Below are positions 8,414 to 17,145 of a DNA stretch of 64,000 nt, one piece after another. The stretch is taken from positions 6,393 through 70,392 of the forward strand of contig JAZLFR010000041.1 in assembly GCA_045615885.1 (NCBI GenBank), given 5' to 3'. The stretch is from UBA1765 sp045615885 (GTDB lineage: Bacteria > Fibrobacterota > Fibrobacteria > Fibrobacterales > Fibrobacteraceae). A model generated the notes under the pieces. It saw nothing but the letters and a program-made list of their open reading frames with translations. It ran no database searches and had not been told where the DNA came from. The stretch's first letter is position 1, and each line of letters begins with the position of its first letter. The position numbers were made by a program, and so were the translations under genes.

Positions 8414-10459
8414 ATGAGTGAAGAAATTTTGACCAACGGCGAAGACGCCGCTGAAATCCAATCTATTAATATTGAAGAACCTGTGGGTCCGCTGTTTAGT
8501 GAGCTAGGTCTTTCTGAACCGGTGCTTGCTGCTGTTTCTGCTGCAGGTTACGAGGCTCCGTCCCCGATCCAGGCCAAGGCTATTCCAGTCCTTTTGCAGG
8601 GCAAGAACTTGCTCGGCACCGCCCAGACTGGTACAGGCAAGACAGCGGCCTTCTCTTTGCCGATGCTTAGCCGCCTGGACTTTAGCGGCCCGACGCCTGC
8701 AATGCTCGTGCTTACGCCGACCCGCGAACTTTCAATCCAGGTTGCTGAAGCTATCCAGAGCTATGCGGTGAACATGCCGAAGATCCACATTGTGCCGATG
8801 TATGGCGGCCAGGACATTGGCGTGCAGCTCAAGGCTTTGAAGCGCAACGTTTCTATCGTCGTTGCAACCCCGGGCCGTTTGCTCGACCACATTCGCCGTG
8901 GCTCCGTGAGCCTTGCTCGCGTGCAGTCCATTGTTCTTGACGAAGCGGACGAAATGCTCGACATGGGCTTTGCCGAAGAAGTGGAAGGAATCTTGAAGGA
9001 AATCCCGGAAACTGCACAGCGCGCCTTGTTCAGCGCAACCATGCCGGACGCCGTGAAAAAGATTGTTGACCGCTACCTTGGCATTTACGAAGAAGTTCGC
9101 ATTGAAGGCAAGACTGCGACCGTCGAAAATATTGCCCAACGCTATGTGATGGTTCGTCCGGAACATAAGATCGAAGCGCTCTGCCGCATTTTGGAAGGCG
9201 AGAATTTTGATGGACTTTTGATCTTTGTCCGCACCAAGCAGCAGACCGCAGAACTTTCTGAACGCCTGGAAGCACGCGGCTTTAACGCGGCTCCGTTGAG
9301 CGGCGATTTGGCCCAGGCACTTCGTGAACGCACCATCAACCGTTTGAAGACTGGCAAGCTCGATATAGTCGTTGCAACGGATGTTGCTGCTCGCGGTATC
9401 GACGTGGACCGCATTACTCACGTTGTGAACTACGATGTTCCGTACGATACGGAATCCTATGTGCATCGTGTTGGCCGCACAGGCCGTGCCGGCCGCACCG
9501 GCAATGCAATCCTCTTTATTACGCCGCGCGAACGCCGCCTCTTGAAGATGATCGAAAAGGCAACTCGCCAGCCGATTTCTCCGATGGACATGCCGACCGG
9601 CGAGCAGATTAGCGAAAAACGCGTAGCAGCATTCCGCAAGAAGGTTTTGGATAAAGTAAACGAAGGCGAACTTGACCAGTTCCGCGATTTGATCCAGAGC
9701 CTAGCCGAAGAATCCGAAGTGCCGATGGTTGACTTGGCCGCAGCACTTACAGCACTTGCACAGGAAGGCCAGCCGCTCTTCCCGGAAATGGAAGATTTGC
9801 CAGCCCCGGCAGAACGCGGCAAGGGCTTCAAGGCAGAAAAATCCTTTGGTCTTGGCGCAAGTGACGAACCTCGCAAGCCGCGCAAGGAAGGTGAGAACGG
9901 TGTGGAAGAAGGCTTCCTCCGTTACTATCTTGGCGTTGGCCGCAAGGACCATGTTAGCCCGCGCGATATCGTTGGTGCCATCGCAGGCGAATCCGGCATA
10001 TCGTCTTCTGAAATTGGCCGTATCAAGCTCTTCGATAAGTTCAGTACCGTGGAACTTCCGCAGGATGTTCCGGAAGCATTGCTCACGATCCTTGAAAACA
10101 TGAGCATTCGCGGCAATCCTTCTCGCTTCCGCCTGATGACCGACGAGCCGCCGCAGGGTGGCCGAGGCGGTTTTGGCGGCGGTGACTTTGGTGGCCGTGG
10201 AGAAAAGAAGGCTCACCGCGGAGGCCGCAAAATTCGCGAACGCGAAGGCCGTGCAGGCTTTGATGGAGAACGCCGCGACTTTGTCCGTGGTGGCGATGAC
10301 CGCCCGTTCCGCCGTGCAGAACGCAGCGAAGGAAGACCGTTCCGCCGTGACCGCGATGACAGACCGCGCGAAGGCCGCCCGTTCCATGGAGGCGAACGCC
10401 CGTTTGCTGAACGTGGCGACAAGCCGTTCCGCAAGACCCGCCGCTTTGGTCGTCACTAG
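8414..10459 (+). CDS. deaD: DEAD-box ATP-dependent RNA helicase (DeaD/CsdA type)
   Basis: A 681-residue RNA helicase acting in ribosome assembly and mRNA decay, often in the cold. In order: Q motif near PSPIQAKAIP; Walker A AQTGTGKT; PTRELS; DEAD box VLDEADEMLD; SAT; and HRVGRTGRAGRTG (about 20-390). A linker follows, then a DbpA-type RNA-binding domain (about 495-575, LRYYLGVGRKDHVSPRDIVGAI). The last 100 residues are an Arg/Gly/Phe/Asp-rich tail with repeated RPFRR units, expected to bind RNA loosely. It is a single-gene unit ending in a terminator. Confidence 0.95.
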   Translation: MSEEILTNGEDAAEIQSINIEEPVGPLFSELGLSEPVLAAVSAAGYEAPSPIQAKAIPVLLQGKNLLGTAQTGTGKTAAFSLPMLSRLDFSGPTPAMLVLTPTRELSIQVAEAIQSYAVNMPKIHIVPMYGGQDIGVQLKALKRNVSIVVATPGRLLDHIRRGSVSLARVQSIVLDEADEMLDMGFAEEVEGILKEIPETAQRALFSATMPDAVKKIVDRYLGIYEEVRIEGKTATVENIAQRYVMVRPEHKIEALCRILEGENFDGLLIFVRTKQQTAELSERLEARGFNAAPLSGDLAQALRERTINRLKTGKLDIVVATDVAARGIDVDRITHVVNYDVPYDTESYVHRVGRTGRAGRTGNAILFITPRERRLLKMIEKATRQPISPMDMPTGEQISEKRVAAFRKKVLDKVNEGELDQFRDLIQSLAEESEVPMVDLAAALTALAQEGQPLFPEMEDLPAPAERGKGFKAEKSFGLGASDEPRKPRKEGENGVEEGFLRYYLGVGRKDHVSPRDIVGAIAGESGISSSEIGRIKLFDKFSTVELPQDVPEALLTILENMSIRGNPSRFRLMTDEPPQGGRGGFGGGDFGGRGEKKAHRGGRKIREREGRAGFDGERRDFVRGGDDRPFRRAERSEGRPFRRDRDDRPREGRPFHGGERPFAERGDKPFRKTRRFGRH

Positions 10460-10503
10460 GTCTTGTAATCAGGTCTTAGAAGCAAGTCTTGAATTTGCAT
10501 AAT

Positions 10504-10534
10504 AAGGGAGCCGTGTTGCTCGGCCCCTTTTTTT
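10504..10534 (+). terminator. Rho-independent terminator after deaD
   Basis: Imperfect GC-rich hairpin (AAGGGAGCCG against CGGCCCCTT, one mismatch) followed by T7, 45 bases after the helicase stop. Confidence 0.75.
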
Positions 10535-10560
10535 CAATAAAAATTTATATTTATTTGGAA

Positions 10561-12411
10561 ATGCAGAGATTCTTTTGTTTACTTGCAGTTGCTTTGCTGT
10601 GTGCCTGCAGCTTGTTGGATTCCGATTCAAGCTCCGAATTGGAAGATGCTGCCGTTCATGATGCAAGCAATAGGGAAGGCTATGCAGATTTTATAGATTC
10701 AGCAACTGTTTTGCCAAAGTTCTTTTTGCCAAGTGCGGGCTTTTATTCTCCGTTTGTTTTGCGTGCGCCAAAAGCGGAAGCCGGGGGAATCGTACGCTGC
10801 ACATTTGACGGTTCCGAACCGACTACTAAAACACCACTTTTCGATTCCCTTTCTGTAAATACATCGACAGTTGTTACATGCTATGAATTTTTGAATGATT
10901 CGATAGCCATCAAATCGACACAGACCTACTTTATAAACGAATCTTTGGAAATGGCAGTCGTGTCGATGCGAGTGGACCCGGAATACATGCGGGAATATCT
11001 GGATTATCCGCCTTGTTCTCAAGGTGTTTGTGAGCGGTTTAAGGATGAAACTGAGTATCCAGTGCATCTGGAATTTTTTGCCAATGGCAGTTCCTCTAAA
11101 ATGAAAAATTTTGAATTCGATGCGGGAATAAAAATTGCAGGCGCGTCTTCTAGAAATCGTCCAAAAAAGTCTGTTGCCGTTACGATGCGCTCGCAATACC
11201 AGAAAGGCCGTTTACACTATCCATTGTTTAAAATACGCAAGAATGACGATGTTTTTAAGTCCCTGTTGTTCCGTAATAATGGCACTCGCTTCGACATGGA
11301 TTATGTCGCCGATGCTGCAGCCTCTAGTTTGGTGGAAGGAACTGGTCTTGATTATCAGCGCTCTAGGCAAGTCGTTGTTTTCTACAATGGAGTGTTCCAT
11401 GGAATTTATGATATGCGAGAAAGATTGAATGAACATTTTATAGAAACAAATTACGGAATTGAAGCTGACAAAGTGGATTTCTTGAAGCTTATAAGCAATC
11501 GAGTTTACGTGGCGAATGGTTCGGATAATGCTTATAGAGAGCTGCAAAATTTTATTTGGAATAATGATTTTTCTCAGCCAAATTCCCGTGCCTATGACTC
11601 GCTTGGCTTGATGATGGATCTTGATAATTATGCCTATTATATGGCCGCACAAATTTATTTCCGCAATTTTGACTGGCCTCAAAATAATGTTCGTGTTTGG
11701 AAAGCGTTAGATGGTCGCTGGAAATTTATTTTATACGATCTAGATGCTGGGATTGATTGGAATTGGGATGTAATACTTGAAAAGATGAACATTTTTGATT
11801 GGATAAGACGCGATGAAGGAGACCTTCAATATGCTGGAGTTCCTTTACCACCTCTTCCAGAAGAAATTGTAAAGAAGAAATTCCATTACATTTATAAGGT
11901 CTTGAGTAAAAATCCTGATTTTAAAAGAAAATTTATAAACCAGGCCGCATTGTTGTATGGCTATTATCTAAATTCAGAAAAATTTTCGCAAGCGGTTGAT
12001 CGTATGGTTGCATCTTTGGGTGAAATTGAAATTCAAAGGGACCTAAAACTCTATCCAAGGGGTGGACCGAAGAATAATTGTGGCGAAAATTTCAGTGTTT
12101 CGGGATCTTGCATGAAGCTTTGGGTTCGTTACAGAGATGCCTGGGTTAGACAAGAATTCAAGGATGAATTTGGACTTGGCGCGGATATTCAAGTGACGAT
12201 AGGTTCTGTTGGCAATGGTATGGTTCTGTTGGACGGAGTTCGTTTGCCTGAGATTCCGTACACGGGCTCGTTTTTTGGAGGCAATGCAATGCTGCTGACC
12301 GCTACCCCCATGGGCGGGGCGACATTTGTTTCTTGGGAAGACGGCTCCACTGAAAATCCAAGACTCGTGCTGCCATCAAACGGCTCCACTTACCAGGCTT
12401 CGTTTAAATAG
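10561..12411 (+). CDS. CotH-kinase lipoprotein, copy 1 of 3
   Basis: A 616-residue surface lipoprotein. The ATG at 10561 is chosen because it starts a clean lipoprotein signal (lipobox LCAC, Cys near 16); earlier codons run through the upstream terminator. A short Ser/Asp linker is followed by a chitobiase-like C-terminal domain (about 60-135, FDGSEPTTKTPLFDS), a CotH protein-kinase domain (about 150-500; IYDMRERLNEHF, FRNFDWPQNN and the acidic motif LYDLDAGIDW), and a C-terminal InlB-like repeat ending VSWEDGSTENPRLVLP. CotH proteins phosphorylate secreted proteins, such as spore-coat CotB in Bacillus; CotH domains are also found in cellulosomal proteins. The target here is unknown. Confidence 0.88.
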   Translation: MQRFFCLLAVALLCACSLLDSDSSSELEDAAVHDASNREGYADFIDSATVLPKFFLPSAGFYSPFVLRAPKAEAGGIVRCTFDGSEPTTKTPLFDSLSVNTSTVVTCYEFLNDSIAIKSTQTYFINESLEMAVVSMRVDPEYMREYLDYPPCSQGVCERFKDETEYPVHLEFFANGSSSKMKNFEFDAGIKIAGASSRNRPKKSVAVTMRSQYQKGRLHYPLFKIRKNDDVFKSLLFRNNGTRFDMDYVADAAASSLVEGTGLDYQRSRQVVVFYNGVFHGIYDMRERLNEHFIETNYGIEADKVDFLKLISNRVYVANGSDNAYRELQNFIWNNDFSQPNSRAYDSLGLMMDLDNYAYYMAAQIYFRNFDWPQNNVRVWKALDGRWKFILYDLDAGIDWNWDVILEKMNIFDWIRRDEGDLQYAGVPLPPLPEEIVKKKFHYIYKVLSKNPDFKRKFINQAALLYGYYLNSEKFSQAVDRMVASLGEIEIQRDLKLYPRGGPKNNCGENFSVSGSCMKLWVRYRDAWVRQEFKDEFGLGADIQVTIGSVGNGMVLLDGVRLPEIPYTGSFFGGNAMLLTATPMGGATFVSWEDGSTENPRLVLPSNGSTYQASFK

Positions 12412-12416
12412 CGGAT

Positions 12417-14252
12417 ATGAATAAACTTTTTGCATTGTTGACTACCTTGCTGCTTTTTTCATGCAGCTTGTTGGATTCCGATTCAAGCTCCGAATCGGAA
12501 GATGCTGCCGTTCATGATGCAAGCAATAGGGAAGGCTATGCAGATTTTATAGATTCTGCAACTGTTTTGCCAAAGTTCTCTTTGCCAAGTGCGGGCTTTT
12601 ATTCTCCGTTTGTTTTGCGTGCGCCCAAAGCGGAAGCCGGGGGAATCGTTCGCTGCACATTTGACGGTTCCGAACCGACCGCTAAAACACCACTTTTCGA
12701 TTCCCTTTCTGTAAATACATCGACGGTTGTTACATGCTATGAATTTTTGAATGATTCGGTAGCCATCAAATCGACACAGACCTACTTTATAAACGAATCT
12801 TTGGAAATGGCAGTCGTGTCGATGCGAGTGGACCCGGAATACATGCGGGAATACCTGGATTATCCGCCTTGCCCCAATTATGAAGATTGCATGAAGTTTT
12901 GGGCAAATGTAGAGTATCCGGTGCACCTGGAATTTTTTTCCAATGGCAGTTCCTCTAAAATGAAAAATTTCGAGTTTGAAGCAGGAATAAAAATCTCTGG
13001 GGCGTTTAGCCGAAATTTGCCAAAAAAATCCGTACTGGTGACAATTCGAAAACAATATCAAAAGTCGCAGCTGAAATATCCTCTTTTCAAGACGCGACCG
13101 GAAAACAGTAAATTCAAGGCATTGGTTTTTCGCAATAACGGAGGCCGCTTTATTAGCGACTTTATTGAAGATGCTGCGGCGACTAGCCTTATGGAAGGAA
13201 CGAATGTTGATTACCAGCGCTCACGTCAGGTCGTTGTTTTTTACAATGGCGTATTCCACGGCATTTATGACATGCGTGAACGCTTGAATGAACATTTTGT
13301 AGAAAACAATCATGGAATCAGTGATGATGAAGTCAATTTTATTAAACATGTAGAAGACGGAATTTATCCGAGCAACGGGACCGAAGACGATTATTTGGCT
13401 CTTTTGAAATTTATCGGAGCCAACAGCTTTGAATCGGAAACTTCTTCGGCGTATGATTCCTTGAAAAAATGGTTGGATGTAAGCAATTATGCAAATTATA
13501 TGGCTGCGGAAATTTATTTTCGCAATTTCGATTGGCCGCAAAACAATGTCCGTGCTTGGCGTACTCCGAATCTTCCTTGGCGTTTTGCTTTTTTTGATTT
13601 GGATTTGGGCATAGACTGGGGTGGAAATGTTAGTGAAGGAATCGATAATTATTTTGATTGGATAAACAAGGGTGCCCGTATCAGTTACGACAGCTCCAAA
13701 GATGTCGACAATCCGCTCTATTTTCATAATGTCTATAAAAAGCTTATAAAAAATCCAAATTTTAGAAGGCTGTTCATAAATCATGCCGCAGTCCTTTTTG
13801 ATTACTATTTGAACGGCAGAAATTTTACGAAAGTTGTTGACGAAATTGTTGCTTCCCTTGGACCGTCTGAAATTCAACGTGATTTGGCTATGTATGACAG
13901 GGATCCCTACAGGAATGTCTGTGGAAATGGCTTTAGTATTTCGGGTTCCTGCATGAAACAGTGGGTGAATGAAAGAGACGCTTCTGTTCGCAGGGAATTT
14001 CAGGAAGAATTCCATTTGGCAGGTGACATCCAGGTTACCATTGCTTCTAACGGTAATGGCCGCGTATTGCTAGATGGCTTGAAATTGCCGGAATCTTTTT
14101 ATACAGGGAAATTTTTTGGAGGCAATGCAATGCTGCTGACCGCTACCCCCATGGGCGGGGCGACATTTGTTTCTTGGGAAGACGGCTCCACTGAAAATCC
14201 AAGACTCGTGCTGCCATCAAATGGCTCCACTTACCAGGCTTCGTTTAAATAG
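12417..14252 (+). CDS. CotH-kinase lipoprotein, copy 2 of 3
   Basis: A 611-residue paralogue of its neighbours, five bases after copy 1 and five before copy 3. Signal peptide and lipobox (LLFSCS), chitobiase-like domain, CotH kinase domain with YDMRERLNEHFVENN and FFDLDLGIDWG, and the same C-terminal repeat. The kinase core is the most diverged of the three (DFIEDAAATSLMEGTNVDY). By contrast the first 130 codons and the last 50 are nearly identical at the DNA level to copy 1, including many third positions. This looks like gene conversion at both ends, with freedom to vary in the middle. Confidence 0.88.
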   Translation: MNKLFALLTTLLLFSCSLLDSDSSSESEDAAVHDASNREGYADFIDSATVLPKFSLPSAGFYSPFVLRAPKAEAGGIVRCTFDGSEPTAKTPLFDSLSVNTSTVVTCYEFLNDSVAIKSTQTYFINESLEMAVVSMRVDPEYMREYLDYPPCPNYEDCMKFWANVEYPVHLEFFSNGSSSKMKNFEFEAGIKISGAFSRNLPKKSVLVTIRKQYQKSQLKYPLFKTRPENSKFKALVFRNNGGRFISDFIEDAAATSLMEGTNVDYQRSRQVVVFYNGVFHGIYDMRERLNEHFVENNHGISDDEVNFIKHVEDGIYPSNGTEDDYLALLKFIGANSFESETSSAYDSLKKWLDVSNYANYMAAEIYFRNFDWPQNNVRAWRTPNLPWRFAFFDLDLGIDWGGNVSEGIDNYFDWINKGARISYDSSKDVDNPLYFHNVYKKLIKNPNFRRLFINHAAVLFDYYLNGRNFTKVVDEIVASLGPSEIQRDLAMYDRDPYRNVCGNGFSISGSCMKQWVNERDASVRREFQEEFHLAGDIQVTIASNGNGRVLLDGLKLPESFYTGKFFGGNAMLLTATPMGGATFVSWEDGSTENPRLVLPSNGSTYQASFK

Positions 14253-14257
14253 CGGAA

Positions 14258-16078
14258 ATGAATAAACTTTTTGCATTGTTGACTACCTTGCTGCTTTTTT
14301 CATGCAGTATGTCGGATTCCGATTCAAGCACCGAATCGGAAGATGCTGCCGTTCATGATGCAAGCAATAGGGAAGGCTATGCAGATTTTATAGATTCGGC
14401 CACTGTTTTGCCAAAGTTCTCTTTGCCAAGTGCGGGCTTTTATTCTCCGTTTGTTTTGCGTGCGCCAAAAGCGGAAGCCGGGGGAATCGTACGCTGCACT
14501 TTTGACGGCTCTGAACCGACAGCCCAATCGCCTCTTTTTGATTCCCTGGCGATAGAAGCTTCGACTGTTGTAACGTGCTATGAATTTTTGAACGACTCTC
14601 TAGCCTTCAAATCGACTCAGACCTACTTTATAAACGAATCTCTGGAAATGGCCGTAGTGTCGATGCGCGTGGACCCGGAATATGTGGAACATTACTTGGA
14701 TCATCCGCCGTGCAAGCCTGATCCGTGCGCCTGGTTCTGGGATGATGCTGAATACCCGGTACACCTGGAATTCTTTTCAGATGGCAGTTCTTCGAAAATG
14801 AAGAATTTTGAGTTTGACGCAGGGATAAAAATTGCCGGTGCGTCTTCTAGGAAACGAAATAAAAAATCAGTTGCCGTTACGATGCGCAAACAATACCAGG
14901 AAGGTCGTTTACGATACCCTCTGTTTAAGGAACGCAAGGAAGATGATATTTTTAAGGCCTTGCTGTTTCGCAATAATGGAAGCCGATTTGACATCGACTA
15001 TGTCGCAGATGCTGCGGCAACTAGCCTCGTTGAAGGCTCGGGATTGGATTACCAGCGCTCAAGGCAAGTCGTTGTGTTCTACAATGGCGTGTTCCATGGC
15101 ATTTATGATATGCGCGAACGCTTGAACGAATATTTCGTGGAAACCAATCATGGTTTGAATTCCAATGATGTGAATTTTGTAAAGCATTTTAAGGATGGAA
15201 TCTATCCGAGTAACGGTACTGATGCCGCTTATAGGAACATGTTGGAGTTTGTTGCTGCGCATGACTTTTCTCAGGAACATTCCGAGGCTTATGATTCGCT
15301 GTCGAGCATGATGGACCTTTCCAATTATGCAGACTACATTGCAACCGAAATTTTCTATCGCAACTTTGACTGGCCGTACAATAATGTTCGTGCGTGGAAG
15401 GTTTCACAAGATCGTTGGAAGTTCGTTTTGTACGATTTGGATTTAGGCATGGACTGGAATCAGTCTGCAGAACATAGAAATATGGCCTTTTTTGAATGGA
15501 TGAAACAGGCTGGAATGGATGAAAATCCTTTGGCAGATAGAATGCATTTTCGTCACATATACATCAAATTGATTCAGAATCCAGATTTTAAGAGGATGCT
15601 TATTAATCATGCCGCGGTTATGTATGGTTATTATCTGAATTCAGAAAATTTTTCGAAAGCGGTCGATCGCATGGTTGCTTCTTTAGGTGAACAGGAAATT
15701 CAAAGAGATCAGGAACTATATCCGAGAATAGAACGAGTGAACAGCTGTGGCGAAAATTTCAGTGTTTCGGGAGCTTGCATGAAGCGCTGGGTTCGCGGTA
15801 GGGATGCCTGGGTTAGGCGGGAATTCAAGGATGAATTTGGACTTGGTGCGGATATTCAAGTGACGATAGGTTCTATTGGCAATGGTACAGTTCTGCTGGA
15901 CGGAGCTCGGTTGCCTGAGATTCCGTACACGGGCGTGTTTTTTGGAGGCAATGCGATGCTGCTGACCGCTACCCCCATGGGCGGGGCGGCATTTGTTTCT
16001 TGGGAAGACGGCTCCACTGAAAATCCGCGCCTTGTGTTGCCTAGTGACAAATCTGCGTATACGGCTTTGTTCCAATAG
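14258..16078 (+). CDS. CotH-kinase lipoprotein, copy 3 of 3
   Basis: A 606-residue paralogue with the same domain order: lipoprotein signal (LLFSCS), Ser/Asp linker, chitobiase-like domain, CotH kinase (IYDMRERLNEYFVET, LYDLDLGMDWN) and an InlB-like C-terminal repeat. Its kinase core is closer to copy 1 (KIAGASSR, VADAAATSLVEG) than to copy 2. The very tight spacing implies one transcript for all three. The start codons of copies 2 and 3 have no strong Shine-Dalgarno, only GCGGA before the ATG, so translation may continue by coupling. No typical terminator is seen after the stop. Confidence 0.88.
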   Translation: MNKLFALLTTLLLFSCSMSDSDSSTESEDAAVHDASNREGYADFIDSATVLPKFSLPSAGFYSPFVLRAPKAEAGGIVRCTFDGSEPTAQSPLFDSLAIEASTVVTCYEFLNDSLAFKSTQTYFINESLEMAVVSMRVDPEYVEHYLDHPPCKPDPCAWFWDDAEYPVHLEFFSDGSSSKMKNFEFDAGIKIAGASSRKRNKKSVAVTMRKQYQEGRLRYPLFKERKEDDIFKALLFRNNGSRFDIDYVADAAATSLVEGSGLDYQRSRQVVVFYNGVFHGIYDMRERLNEYFVETNHGLNSNDVNFVKHFKDGIYPSNGTDAAYRNMLEFVAAHDFSQEHSEAYDSLSSMMDLSNYADYIATEIFYRNFDWPYNNVRAWKVSQDRWKFVLYDLDLGMDWNQSAEHRNMAFFEWMKQAGMDENPLADRMHFRHIYIKLIQNPDFKRMLINHAAVMYGYYLNSENFSKAVDRMVASLGEQEIQRDQELYPRIERVNSCGENFSVSGACMKRWVRGRDAWVRREFKDEFGLGADIQVTIGSIGNGTVLLDGARLPEIPYTGVFFGGNAMLLTATPMGGAAFVSWEDGSTENPRLVLPSDKSAYTALFQ

Positions 16079-16347
16079 CAGGACTTCGCCTTTTATGAAC
16101 CCCAAATATAGAAATTTGTGCAACTTGTTGAATGTCAATAAGTTGTGAAAAATATGTGCGAATGTGCATAGAAAGTTTGTTCACAACTTTTGAAAATTGC
16201 GACGATTTTATATTTTTGTTACATACTGCCGAAATTTTGCGAAAAAGGGCATTTGGACAAAAAAAAGAAAAAAGCGCAATATGTTGGGGTGTACAAGATC
16301 CAAAAAACTATATATATTGTAGGTGTTCTTAAAGAGGAAAGGTAAAG

Positions 16348-16527
16348 ATGGAACAGGAATTCGAAAAGATTGGTGAGGGAGTGAAATTCGAAAGAATTCG
16401 CCGCATTACAGGTTATTTGGTTGGTACATTGGATCGTTTTAACGATGGCAAGAAGGCTGAAGTCCGTGATCGCGTAAAGCATCAGGTCACTGCAGCTTGC
16501 TCCTGTGTCGCTGAAGAAGCCGCCTAA
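16348..16527 (+). CDS. Stand-alone NrdD C-terminal (glycyl-radical-like) mini protein
   Basis: A 59-residue protein with AGAGGAAAGG just before its ATG. Residues 14-45 match the end of class III (anaerobic) ribonucleotide reductase NrdD: RRITGYLVG followed by LDRFNDGKKAEVRDRVKH, comparable to the NrdD ending with a GYL motif and a KQEEVKRRVKH-like tail. Gly22 sits where NrdD carries its glycyl radical. The four-Cys zinc site of NrdD is absent; only a CSC lies near the end. No reductase domain is near. It may be a spare radical domain, as YfiD/GrcA is for pyruvate formate-lyase, or a relic that took another job. It has its own terminator. Confidence 0.75.
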   Translation: MEQEFEKIGEGVKFERIRRITGYLVGTLDRFNDGKKAEVRDRVKHQVTAACSCVAEEAA

Positions 16528-16538
16528 GAGTTGAAAGG

Positions 16539-16563
16539 CCTGGTCAAACGACCAGGTTTTTTT
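16539..16563 (+). terminator. Rho-independent terminator after the NrdD-tail gene
   Basis: Perfect seven-base stem CCTGGTC (16539-16545) with GACCAGG (16550-16556), then T7. Confidence 0.9.
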
Positions 16564-16574
16564 ATTTTTGTTCT

Positions 16575-17033
16575 ATGCCTTTGTTAGAACTTTCCCCGGC
16601 GTTCCGCAAAGAAAATGTGATTGTGTGGAATGCGGCCCTGCCAGAAGCCCATGCTTTCGGCTATCTCTTTGATGCCCTCGTGAATGGCCCGGTCAAGTTT
16701 GACCCGATGCCGGTCTGGACCGACATGCAGAAGAGGACGGCGATGGGAGTGTATATGGGGAATGGACTTTTGCTCCCGCATGCACGCGTAAAGAATCTTG
16801 AAATGCCGCTACTTGCCGTTGGCATTTGCAATGCGGGCATTTCCATGGCGAAGAATGCGAATGGGGAAGTTCCAAAGCTTGTTGCCATGGTGCTTTCGCC
16901 AGAGGAATCCCCGGCTGCCCATACCCGCATGGTCGGTGCGATCGCGAAGCTCATATTGAACCAGGAATTTGTGCAAAAGCTGCTTTCGGCCAAGACCCGT
17001 GACGAAGCCTTTAAGCTGATTGCCGCCTGCTAG
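16575..17033 (+). CDS. PTS EIIA domain protein (fructose/nitrogen type)
   Basis: A 152-residue single-domain phosphocarrier of the EIIA-2 family. The phosphorylated histidine is His69 in GNGLLLPHARV. Its length and lack of other domains fit either a sugar PTS IIA or a regulatory PtsN-like protein. No EIIB/EIIC genes are nearby, which favours a regulatory role. The start is preceded by an AT-rich stretch with no Shine-Dalgarno. It is followed by a bidirectional terminator shared with the convergent AGCS gene. Confidence 0.85.
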   Translation: MPLLELSPAFRKENVIVWNAALPEAHAFGYLFDALVNGPVKFDPMPVWTDMQKRTAMGVYMGNGLLLPHARVKNLEMPLLAVGICNAGISMAKNANGEVPKLVAMVLSPEESPAAHTRMVGAIAKLILNQEFVQKLLSAKTRDEAFKLIAAC

Positions 17034-17093
17034 AAGTATCGCTGGCATCTCCGAAAAATCCGATTTTGACAGGGCACTTTGCTAAGCGCCGAT

Positions 17094-17126
17094 AAAAAAA
17101 CAGAAGGCTTGCCGCCTTCTGTTTTC
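17094..17126. terminator. Bidirectional terminator between PTS IIA and AGCS genes
   Basis: Eight-base perfect stem CAGAAGGC (17101-17108) with GCCTTCTG (17114-17121), seven A on the left and TTTT on the right, so it can stop both convergent genes. Confidence 0.88.
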
Positions 17127-17145
17127 TATTTGACTGATACTCGGA

